In this document: positions 15,010-24,492 of the stretch, one piece after another
How the letters are laid out: every line of letters begins with the position of its first letter
How positions within the stretch are numbered: position 1 is the stretch's first letter
Source of the DNA: Sphingobacterium sp. UT-1RO-CII-1
GTDB taxonomy: Bacteria; Bacteroidota; Bacteroidia; Sphingobacteriales; Sphingobacteriaceae
Length of the DNA stretch: 64,000 nt
Direction of reading: 5' to 3'
Assembly (NCBI RefSeq): GCF_026711005.1
Contig: NZ_JAPPVJ010000006.1
Coordinates: forward strand, 1-64,000
Made by a program: the position numbers and the translations under genes
Notes under the pieces: model-generated
The model's database searches: none
What the model was told of the DNA's origin: nothing
What the model saw: the letters and a program-made list of their open reading frames with translations, nothing else

Positions 15010-18000
15010 TTAGTCCTCCTTATTCGCATATTCGTTTTTACGTTCTACCAAATAGTATAAAGCTGGTAACACATATAAAGTCACCACTGTCGAGAACATT
15101 AAACCATAGACAATTACAGTCGCAAGAGGACGTTGAACATCACTGCCTATTCCCGTCGCTAAAGAGGCCGGCAACAAACCTAAAACAGCAACTGTAGCAG
15201 TCATTAACACAGGCCTAAACCTATTCTCAGCACCGTTAATTACGGCCGGCAATAGGGACTGACCTTTTCTTCTCAGCTCATTAATGTAAGATATCATGAT
15301 AACTCCATTCTGGATAGCAACACCAAATAAAGCGATAAACCCAACTGCCGAAGATACATTAAGAGTCATACCTCTAACATTCAAAGCCAACATTCCTCCA
15401 AAGATTGCTAAAGGTACAATACCCATTAATAAACCAGCTTGTTTAACTTTACCGAACGCCATATATAGCAATAAGAACATAATTGACAGTGCTAAAGGAA
15501 CTATAATAGCCAAATGACCGTACGCCCGTTGTTGATTTTCAAATTGTCCTCCCCAACTCAATTTATAATGCTCATGATCATATTGCACTTCCTCTTCAAT
15601 CTTATCCTGCGCTTCTTTCAAGAAAGACGATAAATCTCTTCCTCTCAAATTTAGCTTAACCGTCAAGTGTCTTTTATTCATTTCACGTGAAATAGTACTC
15701 TCGCCTGTATTTAGTTTCACATCACACACTTGTGACAAAGGCACCTTGGCCCCCTCACTATTAGTTAGCATCAGATTACTAATTTTTTCTGGTGTATTTC
15801 TACTATCTTCCTCATAGCGACAGGTAATATCGTACATCTTATCCTCCACAAAAATCTGAGAAATCGCCTTCCCTCCCATAGCAACCTCTATCAACTCTGA
15901 CACATCACTTACATTTAACCCATATTGTGCTATTTTGTTACGGTCGGCAGATATCTGTATCTGTGGTAATGGTGGCTCTTGGTCAATATCTAAATCTACA
16001 GCCCCCTGTACTGTTTTCAACGTACTCACCACTTCCTCTGCAATACGTCTCGTTTCTTTAAAATCATCACCATAAACTTTCACAACCAACTCACTATGTG
16101 CACCCGACACCTTATCCATAACCCCATCTATCATGGGTTGAGAAAATGCTACAGAATACCCCGGCATCTTAGCATACACTTCAGCCATTTCATCAATCAA
16201 GTCTGCTTTTCTTTTACCTGATTTCCATTGCTTATACGGCTTCAACCCTATACTACACTCAAAGTGAGAAGGAGTCCAAGCGTCAGTTCCGTCATCATTT
16301 CGTCCAGCCTGTACCATTATATATGTTACTTCCTCAAACTCTAAAGTCACTTTACGAAGTTCATCACTCATCTCTTTTGATTTCTCTACCGTTATGCCGG
16401 GAGGTAAGGAAACTTGTAACCAAATTGACCCTTCATCCAATGGCGGTAAAAAATCTTTCCCCACATGCATCGTTAATCCCACTGCGCCTATCAGTACAAA
16501 AACGATCGGCAATAACACTTTCTTAGGCTTATCCATAATACTTAAAATATGCTTATGATAGCCTCCCGTCAATTTTTCTAGCCACCTATTATGAAATGGC
16601 TTCTGCGGCTTTTTATAAATCACATAAGCCAATCCTGGGATCAACAATAAAGCAACTAATAAAGCTCCTAACAAAGCATAACCTACTGTAAAAGCCATAG
16701 GTGTAAACAGCTTTTTCTCAACCCGTTCAAAAGCAAACAAAGGCAAATAAGCTGTAATAATGATAATTGTAGAAAAGAAAATAGGTTTAGCCACCTCTTT
16801 AACACGGTCGGCCACACCTTTTACAGTGAGCTCTTCCTCGGGTTCATCTTCCCTCTTTTTCAAGATTGTTTCCATCATTACAATTGCACCATCCACTATA
16901 ATACCAAAATCAATAGCACCAAGTGACAAAAGATTAGCTGGTATATCTGTGAGCTTCATCAGTATAAAAGCAAATAATAACGAAATTGGTATTGTAATTG
17001 CGACTAGTAATGCTCCTCTCCAACTTCCCAAAAATAATATCAAAACGATAATAACTAAGCTTACCCCCTCCAGTAAAGTTGTCGATACAGTCTCTAAAGT
17101 CGTTGACACCAAATCCCTTCTATCTAAAAATGTATGAATTCGAACCCCTTTAGGTAAAATATGGTTATTCAACTCTTCCACAGCTTCATGTACGCCATCC
17201 AGTACAATTGACGGATTTTGTCCCTTTAAAAGTAGGACGATTCCTTGTATATTATCTGAATAATCAACCCCTCTCTTGTCCGAATATCCTAACGCTCCTT
17301 TCCGCTCTAGATTCCCATACTTTAGCTTACCCAAATCCTGTAATAATATAGAGCTACCATCCACTGTTTTAACAACAATATGCCCGATATCATCCAGGTT
17401 TTTAACTAAACCAATACCCCTCACTACGTATGCCTGATCACCTCTATCAACAACACTCCCTCCTGCATTACTATTATTACTTTCAATGGTTTCAATAACT
17501 TCTGATAGCGAAATATTATACTGTTCAAGTTTTTTAGGATCCAACTCTACTTGATACTGCGTAGTTATTCCTCCAAAATTAGTAACCTCAGCGACTCCCG
17601 ATACTTGATTTATACGAGGTATAATCGTAAAATTCTGCAGATCGGTTAATTCACGCAAATCATGTGTTTCACTTTCTAATATATAACGGTACACTTCCCC
17701 TGTAGGCGAAGTTAAAGGATCCAAGCCTGGTTGTGCATCATATGGCAACTCTACTTCCAATAAACGCTCCTGTATCCGTGCTCTAGCAAAATAATCATCC
17801 ACACCATCATCAAAAACGATAGTCACCATCGACAAGCCAAAGGTGCTTCTACTCCGCATCACATGCATACCTGGCAACCCATTAATTGCCCGCTCTATAG
17901 GTATAGTGATCTGCTGCTCCATTTCTTCTGCCGCCAACCCTGGCACCTGGGTCACGATTTGGGAAGTTACATCTCCAATATCAGGATAGGCCTCAACAGA

Positions 18001-18102
18001 AAGTTTTGTCCAGGATAGATAGCCAAAAACTACCAGTAAAATAAATAAAGTACTGATCAACCACCTTTTCGCTATTGTCGTTTCAAAAATATTTTTTTTC
18101 AT
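15010..18102 (-). CDS. czcA: CzcA/CusA-type heavy-metal RND efflux pump
   Basis: The protein has 1030 residues, the usual length for heavy-metal efflux RND pumps. It has 12 membrane segments, with one N-terminal helix, a large periplasmic loop (about 35-335), a helix bundle, and a second loop (about 550-870). The charged motif in TM4, AIDFGIIVDGAIVMMET near residue 400, has the DFGxxxDG pattern that family studies assign to pumps for divalent cations (Zn, Co, Cd, Ni), unlike the monovalent CusA pattern. It uses the proton gradient to move metal out. The gene lies between the MFP and TolC-type genes, 9 bases after the MFP gene. Confidence 0.93.
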   Translation of the reverse strand: MKKNIFETTIAKRWLISTLFILLVVFGYLSWTKLSVEAYPDIGDVTSQIVTQVPGLAAEEMEQQITIPIERAINGLPGMHVMRSRSTFGLSMVTIVFDDGVDDYFARARIQERLLEVELPYDAQPGLDPLTSPTGEVYRYILESETHDLRELTDLQNFTIIPRINQVSGVAEVTNFGGITTQYQVELDPKKLEQYNISLSEVIETIESNNSNAGGSVVDRGDQAYVVRGIGLVKNLDDIGHIVVKTVDGSSILLQDLGKLKYGNLERKGALGYSDKRGVDYSDNIQGIVLLLKGQNPSIVLDGVHEAVEELNNHILPKGVRIHTFLDRRDLVSTTLETVSTTLLEGVSLVIIVLILFLGSWRGALLVAITIPISLLFAFILMKLTDIPANLLSLGAIDFGIIVDGAIVMMETILKKREDEPEEELTVKGVADRVKEVAKPIFFSTIIIITAYLPLFAFERVEKKLFTPMAFTVGYALLGALLVALLLIPGLAYVIYKKPQKPFHNRWLEKLTGGYHKHILSIMDKPKKVLLPIVFVLIGAVGLTMHVGKDFLPPLDEGSIWLQVSLPPGITVEKSKEMSDELRKVTLEFEEVTYIMVQAGRNDDGTDAWTPSHFECSIGLKPYKQWKSGKRKADLIDEMAEVYAKMPGYSVAFSQPMIDGVMDKVSGAHSELVVKVYGDDFKETRRIAEEVVSTLKTVQGAVDLDIDQEPPLPQIQISADRNKIAQYGLNVSDVSELIEVAMGGKAISQIFVEDKMYDITCRYEEDSRNTPEKISNLMLTNSEGAKVPLSQVCDVKLNTGESTISREMNKRHLTVKLNLRGRDLSSFLKEAQDKIEEEVQYDHEHYKLSWGGQFENQQRAYGHLAIIVPLALSIMFLLLYMAFGKVKQAGLLMGIVPLAIFGGMLALNVRGMTLNVSSAVGFIALFGVAIQNGVIMISYINELRRKGQSLLPAVINGAENRFRPVLMTATVAVLGLLPASLATGIGSDVQRPLATVIVYGLMFSTVVTLYVLPALYYLVERKNEYANKED

Positions 18103-18111
18103 ATCCCCTCT

Positions 18112-19242
18112 CTATTTAGCATCTAACAAATAAAATGCACCTTCACTTACAATCTCTACACCTGGCTCTACACCTTCTAAAATTTGAATCTTTCCGTCTT
18201 GCGTCACTCCCGTCTTCACATATTGTCTACGGAATTTCCCTGCCCCCAACTTTACAAACAAATAACTACGATCATTATACTGTAATACCGAGTTAGCAGG
18301 TACAAAAAGAGACTCCTGAGCTTCATCTTCAAAAAGAACCGTCGCATACATACCAGGTTTTATAGAACGATCGGGATTATCACATTCTATTAATACCTGA
18401 GCTGATCTTGTTTCTTCTTCAATGATTTCATCAACATGGTACACCTTACCTTCAATCTTCATCTCTGGAAAAGCGGCAAGGGACACAGTTGCTTTGTCCA
18501 TCTCATGAATAAAGCGTATATCTTTCTCTTTTACCCTACCGACAACCCACACTTTACTGAGATCAGCTATTGTTGCATGTGCTGGATCATCATCCTTTAT
18601 AAAATGTCCACTTATAATTTCATTTGTTATTACGTCTCCTTTAATAGGCGAGCGCACTATCATAGACTGTCCAAAAATCATATTCTTAACATTCACCCCA
18701 TATATCTGCAAGGCTGCTTTCGCATTCTCTAGTTCATTTTTAGCAATAGAATAGCTGGCTTGTGCCTCTTCCAGATCCCGCACCGAACCGACACGGTGCT
18801 CATGCAAATCCCGTTGCCTATTCAGGGTTAGTTCAGCTGTTTGCATATCAGTTTTTGCCTGAAAATACGCTTTTTGTGCTTCTAAGAAATCTGGAGATAC
18901 CATTTCAAATAATGCTGTGCCTGGCTGCACCGTCATCCCTAATTTCAAGTATACTTTTGTTACTCGACCTGCAAAAGGTGGAGCAATTTCTGCATACTGA
19001 TTGGGTATGGCCCTTACGACACCAGAAGAAGTTAAAGCCAGTCTATATTCCGATATCTCTAGAGGTTCTGTTTTTAATTTTTGCAAGACAGGGTGACCAT
19101 CCGACACCTGAATCGTGTCCCCTGCAAGCGCATACTTATACTCTTGTTCCTCAGATCCTCCCCTAGTACAGCTCAACACTAAGCCAAAAAGTGCACTACT
19201 TAAAATAGTGCGAACAATTAATAATTTGGTTGCTAATTTCAT
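18112..19242 (-). CDS. RND periplasmic adaptor (CzcB/CusB-like membrane fusion protein)
   Basis: This 376-residue lipoprotein has lipobox VLSC with C25, so it is membrane-anchored in the periplasm. Barrel-sandwich halves (around FAGRVTKVYLKLGMTVQPGTALF and IVRSPIKGDVITNEI) flank a helical hairpin (about 120-185). A beta-barrel and a C-terminal membrane-proximal domain (about 225-376, with IKPGMYATVLFED) follow. It couples the RND pump to the TolC-type channel. It is the first gene of the operon czcB-czcA-czcC-barrel-NlpE. No HMA metal-binding extension is present, and no dedicated regulator gene is adjacent. Confidence 0.92.
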   Translation of the reverse strand: MKLATKLLIVRTILSSALFGLVLSCTRGGSEEQEYKYALAGDTIQVSDGHPVLQKLKTEPLEISEYRLALTSSGVVRAIPNQYAEIAPPFAGRVTKVYLKLGMTVQPGTALFEMVSPDFLEAQKAYFQAKTDMQTAELTLNRQRDLHEHRVGSVRDLEEAQASYSIAKNELENAKAALQIYGVNVKNMIFGQSMIVRSPIKGDVITNEIISGHFIKDDDPAHATIADLSKVWVVGRVKEKDIRFIHEMDKATVSLAAFPEMKIEGKVYHVDEIIEEETRSAQVLIECDNPDRSIKPGMYATVLFEDEAQESLFVPANSVLQYNDRSYLFVKLGAGKFRRQYVKTGVTQDGKIQILEGVEPGVEIVSEGAFYLLDAK

Positions 19243-19973
19243 ATGTAAACAATTTATTCTTCATCTATCATATGGAATACTCATGTGTGATTGTGCTTAA
19301 GGAAACATGAGAATTTCATACATATATAATTACTTTCTATATTCTTTAATCTTATTCTATTCAGTACATACCTAGTACTAACCCATTGTTAATTCCTTAT
19401 CGAAAAAACAACAGCGCAAAACTAAGCAAGCCCCTATACAGCTACAGTTAGAACCTAAATAGAAAATTATTAGAAAATCATTAGAGATACAGGAGTAGTT
19501 TTACATATATAGAATGAAGTTTATATTTTTTTGATATAACCAGCACATTAATAAGCTCCTAACAGACCGAGCTACTAATCATAATTAGACACTTCTTAAA
19601 AAAACCGTACAGATACTTTTAACAACTATAAAGTATTCGTGGAAAATAGTCTCTATACACTGATCGTACCCGCCTTTCCAAAAGACTCCCGAATACATAA
19701 AATCGTAAACAAAGTAAAAAGCAATCTTAAGAAAATCTATGCTATTGATGGCAAGGACCATACCAAAATTTATAATGGGATTATGTGCTAGTAAAAAAGC
19801 TAAAAGTATAAAGACTATTGGAGATACTTGAAAATTCTGCAGCAAATAAGAACTTATATAACATGTACCGACCACATTATACATCAACCTTTCAGGAGAT
19901 CTATTGACCTTATAAGCTACAATATATAATTAAAGATGACTCCTGTTTTAAGAATCGGTCATCTACATAGAAG
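19243..19973. other. Gap with possible gene debris
   Basis: This 731-base gap holds no convincing gene. On the plus strand a frame without ATG runs from 19600 to 19791 and encodes a protein-like peptide with LYTLIVPAFPKDSRIHK and IYAIDGKDHTKIYN. The minus strand over almost the same stretch also has a 100-codon open frame rich in hydrophobic residues, probably a shadow. The upstream half (19243-19580) is AT-rich and should hold the promoter of the metal efflux operon; one CAAAACTA at 19417-19424 fits a minus-strand -7 element, but without a -33 partner. Confidence 0.4.
19934..19964 (-). terminator. Hairpin after the sugar dehydratase gene
   Basis: A 7-bp stem (AGATGAC pairing with GTCATCT) with a 17-base loop lies just past the stop of the minus-strand dehydratase gene and is followed on that strand by a TTTAATTAT stretch. 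This is a weak intrinsic terminator. Confidence 0.45.
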
Positions 19974-21920
19974 TTAATCCGTTCCGGACGCTTTTATCTG
20001 TTCCTTATTATCTAATTTACTAAAAACAGAATTTTTTGATACAAACTCCGGAACAATATTTTTCAGCTGTGCAATAGCATTAAAGTCGTTATCCTCTCGC
20101 TGCTGCTGATTCAGCTCTACGTAAATCGACAACTCTTTTATAAGCTGCCTCTTTTCCTTCAAAGCTTCCGTACTTACCTTTGCTATTAATATCTTTGAAT
20201 GATGCGTTTTTATAGTATTCTCATCATTTGCCAGCAATTCTTCAAATATCTTTTCTCCAGGACGTAGACCTACAATTTTTATATCTATATCCTGTGGGTA
20301 ACGGTATCCCTTTAGGCTAATCATCCGCTTTGCTAAGTCCATTATTTTCACAGACTTACCCATGTCGAAAACAAAAATCTCTCCCCCTTTCCCCATAGTT
20401 CCTGCCTCCAACACCAACTGGCACGCTTCAGGAATGGTCATGAAATATCGAGTTATATCTTCATGAGTAACAGTAAGCGGCCCACCTTTCTCCATTTGCT
20501 TCTCAAATGTCGGTATAACTGATCCGCTTGACCCTAATACATTTCCGAAACGAGTTATAATAAAATTTGTTTCACTCAATTCATTACAAGAACTCACATA
20601 TATCTCAGCGGCTCTCTTTGTTGCCCCCATTACATTTGTTGGATTTACAGCTTTATCTGTCGACACCATTACAAACTTTTCCACCCCAAACTCACTAGCT
20701 AGGTCAGCTAACAACATACTTCCCCCTATATTATTCCTTATAGCCTCATGAGGGTTACATTCCATTAAAGGAACATGTTTATAAGCTGCTGCATGCAAGA
20801 CAAAGTCTGGCTTAAAACGTTCAAAAACCCCTCTCATCAACACCCTATCGCGAATGTTTCCTATAACAAAATAAGTCTGTTCTTTATTCGACAAGCGTAT
20901 ACTCTGCTGCACATCATATAAGTTTGATTCTGCTTGATCTACTAAGATCAACTTATCATATTTCCTCGCTGCAATTTGTCGAGCAAGCTCACTACCAATA
21001 GAACCTGCTGCTCCTGTTATTAAAATGACACGTCCTTTCAGTTCCTCATTTAACACGGGGTTATCCAGCCGTATAGTATCACGTCCTAAAAGATCCTCAA
21101 TACGTAGCTTTCGAATCTGTCTTTTATCTCCCGCATTGAGCAATGAATTACCAGGTTGCATGATTTTAAGCTCTAGCCCTAAAAGTTGAAAATGATCCGT
21201 TATTCTCGCCAATCGTTCAGGATCATTATTCTCAACAGCTATTACCACCTCCTCTATATCGTACTTCTTTACAAAAGCCCCATCAATACTTAAAAGATTT
21301 AGTATCCTTATTCCGCGTGAGTTTTTCCCTACTCTGGAATCATTATCTTCTACAAAAGCTACAACATTATTTTTATTTCGGATATCATCCTTTAACATCG
21401 CGTATGCTACTAATCCCGGTCTTGAAGCTCCAAAAATTAAAACTTGCTTACTCTTTCTCTTTCTAAAAAAAAACAACTCATACAAACTTCGATACATGAC
21501 ACGTGCCGCCACCATCACTACCATTGTCAAGAAAGTATGTGTAAAAATCACCGCATACGATAATCTCAAATATTGAATTAAGGGTCCTAAATGGGATATG
21601 TTTTTACGTACTAGAAAAGAAATAAGAAATAACGATAAGCAAGCCCACCACACTGTTTTAAATATTTTAACAGTTTCACTAAGCCCGGTATGTCTTACAA
21701 TGTCACGATATGTTTTCATCAGCAAGAAACACACCGTATATACACCAAGCACAATTACGCTGGTTTTTGCCATCAATTGAATATCAAAAACACCCCGGAA
21801 ACTATTAACAATAAAATGTGCTGTCACATAGCAAGTTAACACTATCGATAAATCGATCAGTAAAATAACCCACCTAGGACTATCTCGTCTAAGCTTTTTT
21901 CTCAACACACTAAGATCCAT
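19974..21920 (-). CDS. WbpM/CapD-type nucleotide-sugar 4,6-dehydratase, membrane-bound long form
   Basis: This 648-residue protein has four hydrophobic segments in the first 150 residues. A CoA-binding-like Rossmann region (about 155-270, FGASRPG) follows, and then a C-terminal SDR domain. The NAD(P) motif is GAAGSIG (303-309). The active-site segment STDKAVNPTNVMGATKR has Met431 where classical SDR enzymes have Tyr, and Lys435; this S-M-K arrangement is known for WbpM-type dehydratases. It probably converts a UDP-GlcNAc-type sugar to a 4-keto-6-deoxy intermediate for surface polysaccharide. It stands alone here, with no glycosyltransferase neighbours. Confidence 0.9.
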   Translation of the reverse strand: MDLSVLRKKLRRDSPRWVILLIDLSIVLTCYVTAHFIVNSFRGVFDIQLMAKTSVIVLGVYTVCFLLMKTYRDIVRHTGLSETVKIFKTVWWACLSLFLISFLVRKNISHLGPLIQYLRLSYAVIFTHTFLTMVVMVAARVMYRSLYELFFFRKRKSKQVLIFGASRPGLVAYAMLKDDIRNKNNVVAFVEDNDSRVGKNSRGIRILNLLSIDGAFVKKYDIEEVVIAVENNDPERLARITDHFQLLGLELKIMQPGNSLLNAGDKRQIRKLRIEDLLGRDTIRLDNPVLNEELKGRVILITGAAGSIGSELARQIAARKYDKLILVDQAESNLYDVQQSIRLSNKEQTYFVIGNIRDRVLMRGVFERFKPDFVLHAAAYKHVPLMECNPHEAIRNNIGGSMLLADLASEFGVEKFVMVSTDKAVNPTNVMGATKRAAEIYVSSCNELSETNFIITRFGNVLGSSGSVIPTFEKQMEKGGPLTVTHEDITRYFMTIPEACQLVLEAGTMGKGGEIFVFDMGKSVKIMDLAKRMISLKGYRYPQDIDIKIVGLRPGEKIFEELLANDENTIKTHHSKILIAKVSTEALKEKRQLIKELSIYVELNQQQREDNDFNAIAQLKNIVPEFVSKNSVFSKLDNKEQIKASGTD

Positions 21921-21974
21921 TTCAGGCTTTTTATGAAATCAATATAATGTCACTAATATTCATGGTTTTATTCA

Positions 21975-21982
21975 CAAATATA
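21975..21982 (-). promoter_or_regulatory. Candidate -7 element of the dehydratase gene
   Basis: The minus strand reads TATATTTG, matching TAnnTTTG, about 55 bases before the ATG at 21920. No -33 TTTG lies at the ideal distance. Confidence 0.4.
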
Positions 21983-22173
21983 CAGAAACAATTCACATGG
22001 AACGATAAAAAGAAAATGGTAAAAAACAAATTGTTACACTTGTAACAGTCCAAACTCTTTAAATCAACATTTTATATATGAAAAAGTGTGTTTAAGAAAA
22101 CTATCCTTGTAGTGAAAAACTTAACCTAAAACTCCTCAATAAAGCATAGCCAAAATAAAATAGTAAAAAAGAA

Positions 22174-22200
22174 AGGGCTGCATCATTACGACTCAGCCCT
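22174..22200 (-). terminator. Intrinsic terminator of locus A
   Basis: The stem AGGGCTG/CAGCCCT with a 13-base loop is followed on the minus strand by TTCTTTTTTA. It lies 27 bases after the last ABC permease gene and closes the long minus-strand locus. Confidence 0.8.
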
Positions 22201-22226
22201 CTTCTACTAAACAAATTGAAACAAAA

Positions 22227-24488
22227 TCATTTGCTCCGCCTTTTCTTTAAAGTTATAAAAGCGAATCCTGCTAAGAGCATAGGAATTATTCCTAAGAATG
22301 TAATTTTTTGAAAATTTATGTTCTTTCTACTTACTTTAATAAGTGTGTCTGGGGCCTTTTCTTTTATCCCTCCTATGGGATACTCACCATCACTAAACCA
22401 TTTAAAACTTCGCATAGCAAAAGAACTATTTACAGTTGAGATATTATACCGACTCATCTCTGCATTACTCATAAAATCAGCATCACCTGAAACTATTATT
22501 TTTTGGTTACGCCCATTCCGCTGTCTTTCCATTTTTACAGCTGTAATTTCCTGAGCTCTTACATCTACAACACTATCAAAAGTCACTTTTTCTTTTTCCA
22601 AGTCAAAAGCTCCAGTCTTATTCCAGGTATTTGTTGGATTTGTCACAAAAAGTGGCGTAATCTGATAGCCCTTTTCAGCTACAATTTTAATAGCTGCGGC
22701 CCCTTTCATTACGACTTTCGCTCCATCATAAAACTTATAACCGTTCTCAATAGCATCTCTCGTAAACTGCAACTGCAATAAATCAGCATCGAAATCAGCA
22801 CTCTTTTGCAACAATGTACCATCTTTGTACGCTAGGCCTAAATATTCAAGTATCTCTTTAAAACTAAGCGTACTCCCCGGGTCAGCCAACAGCATGAGAT
22901 TGCCGCCTTGATCAATATACTGTTTTAATATTGTTATTTGTTCAGGCGTGTATGCCTTCTGCGGATCCGAGACTATGAGTCCCGCACCACTAAAGCTATT
23001 CAGATCAGAAAATCTCAACGCATTTACTTCGAACCCCTGATTTATCACCGACCCCCGCACACGCTGCCCATTTAAAAGAACAGTGTAGTCTCTATCCGTA
23101 TAATTTTCTATTCCCCTTTCACCTTGCCCAACCAATATGCCAAGCTTTGCAGGCCCAACCTTCAATCGCTTCAATGCTGCTAAAACCTCTGATTCCCCCG
23201 GATACTGCAACATATCATCATACATCCGTAAAGCAGTTTGTTTCCCATCATACTTCAAAAATCTAACAAAACTATTTTCCTCTTTAGCCACTTCAGGATA
23301 TTCCTTCATTTGCTCAGGTGTTTTTAACTTTTCAAAATTAAAACCCAAAGCTTTTGCTTTCTTTTTTGCAGCCATTACTATGGTTTCTCCTGAATCTAAA
23401 CGCAAATAGGGAACACTATCATAATAGGCAATATATTCTATCTCCATATGTGGTATAAATCGAATAAATGATTGGAACCGTTGTACATCAGCTATTCTAT
23501 TTTTAGATGAACCAAAACCTGCCCGATCATCCAACACATTTACGAAAGATGTCAATTTAATTGGCCCTTCTATACTCTTTGCTAATTCCTGTCCTGTTAC
23601 ACTTATTGTTCTATCTTTTATTCTGGTAGTATCATAGTACATGTTAAACTTTGGCAAACTACTGATGTAACCAATTGACAATAGAAGAAAAAACAATACA
23701 ACAAAACTAAATACACGTTTGAAGTGCGGAGTCGCCTTACGGGTAAATTCCATTTGCATCACTGCAACTACTAAAAAGAAAACTGTAATTAATACAAAGT
23801 ATATAATATCACTACTTTTAAGCAACCCATTGACCAAATCCTCTGTCCGTCCACCAATAGCGAGCCAATAGGTAATTTCCCTAAGCCCATCATAATTCTG
23901 TCCTACAACTTGTGCATAATTAAAAAATGCCAGCAAAGCTAATGTCGAAATAGCTGCTACAATTTGATATGAGGTCAAACTAGACATTAAAAGTCCTACC
24001 GCAGCATACGCGCAAAGCAATAAATATAGCCCTAAAAGTCCAAACAATAGAAACTTAAGATCAAGTTGTTCCACAGAGAAATAAGCTGAAACCAAGTATA
24101 GACTTAGCAAGGAAACAACCAAAGCTCCATAAACCATAATGGAAAGAAATTTCCCCAGCACAATCTGCAAAGAAGTAACAGGTGATGACTGTAAAAGCTT
24201 GATCGAACCACTTGTATACTCTCTACTTAACAAGCCCATAGTCAATATAGGTATATACAAATATAAATTTTCAATCAATGCCATCAACATACCATTCTCT
24301 CCCGCAAAAAGTACACGAGTAACCACCACTAACGGTCTCTCCAGCTGTTGTTGTGTTTCTTGCTGATAGAGCGTATCCCAATAATTAAGTCCACACTGTA
24401 CGAAAATTATACCCAGAATAATCCATGCTATAGGTGAATAAAACAAGATGCTCAGCTCCAATCTTGCAATTTTTATAATTTTACGCAT
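22227..24488 (-). CDS. GldF-GldG-type fused ABC-2 permease, locus A second copy
   Basis: This 753-residue protein has an N-terminal ABC-2 permease half of about six helices (residues 10-265). It starts KIARLELSILFYSPIAW and contains GSIKLLQSSPVTSLQIVLGK and SSLTSYQIVAAISTLALL. A long extracytoplasmic GldG-type domain (about 290-715) includes GQGERGIENYTDRDY, LIVSDPQKAYTPEQ and VSGDADFMSNAEMSRYN, and a final C-terminal helix follows. In Flavobacterium GldF and GldG are separate proteins; here they are fused. The ATG at 24488 is preferred over 24536, since it matches the paralogue's N terminus and begins 4 bases after the ATPase gene. It probably pairs with the permease at 25429-27678. The substrate is unknown. 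Confidence 0.85.
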   Translation of the reverse strand: MRKIIKIARLELSILFYSPIAWIILGIIFVQCGLNYWDTLYQQETQQQLERPLVVVTRVLFAGENGMLMALIENLYLYIPILTMGLLSREYTSGSIKLLQSSPVTSLQIVLGKFLSIMVYGALVVSLLSLYLVSAYFSVEQLDLKFLLFGLLGLYLLLCAYAAVGLLMSSLTSYQIVAAISTLALLAFFNYAQVVGQNYDGLREITYWLAIGGRTEDLVNGLLKSSDIIYFVLITVFFLVVAVMQMEFTRKATPHFKRVFSFVVLFFLLLSIGYISSLPKFNMYYDTTRIKDRTISVTGQELAKSIEGPIKLTSFVNVLDDRAGFGSSKNRIADVQRFQSFIRFIPHMEIEYIAYYDSVPYLRLDSGETIVMAAKKKAKALGFNFEKLKTPEQMKEYPEVAKEENSFVRFLKYDGKQTALRMYDDMLQYPGESEVLAALKRLKVGPAKLGILVGQGERGIENYTDRDYTVLLNGQRVRGSVINQGFEVNALRFSDLNSFSGAGLIVSDPQKAYTPEQITILKQYIDQGGNLMLLADPGSTLSFKEILEYLGLAYKDGTLLQKSADFDADLLQLQFTRDAIENGYKFYDGAKVVMKGAAAIKIVAEKGYQITPLFVTNPTNTWNKTGAFDLEKEKVTFDSVVDVRAQEITAVKMERQRNGRNQKIIVSGDADFMSNAEMSRYNISTVNSSFAMRSFKWFSDGEYPIGGIKEKAPDTLIKVSRKNINFQKITFLGIIPMLLAGFAFITLKKRRSK

Positions 24489-24492
24489 AGTA

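Larger units (their letters stand above)
21921..22226. other. Intergenic region between dehydratase and ABC genes
   Basis: This AT-rich stretch holds a candidate -7 element for the dehydratase gene at 21975-21982 and the terminator of the ABC locus at 22174-22200. I see no further gene. Confidence 0.5.

Noticed and set aside
19585..19887. Minus-strand 100-codon open frame, hydrophobic
   Set aside because: It overlaps a better protein-like plus-strand frame, has no promoter or family features, and its residue pattern fits a reverse-strand shadow.
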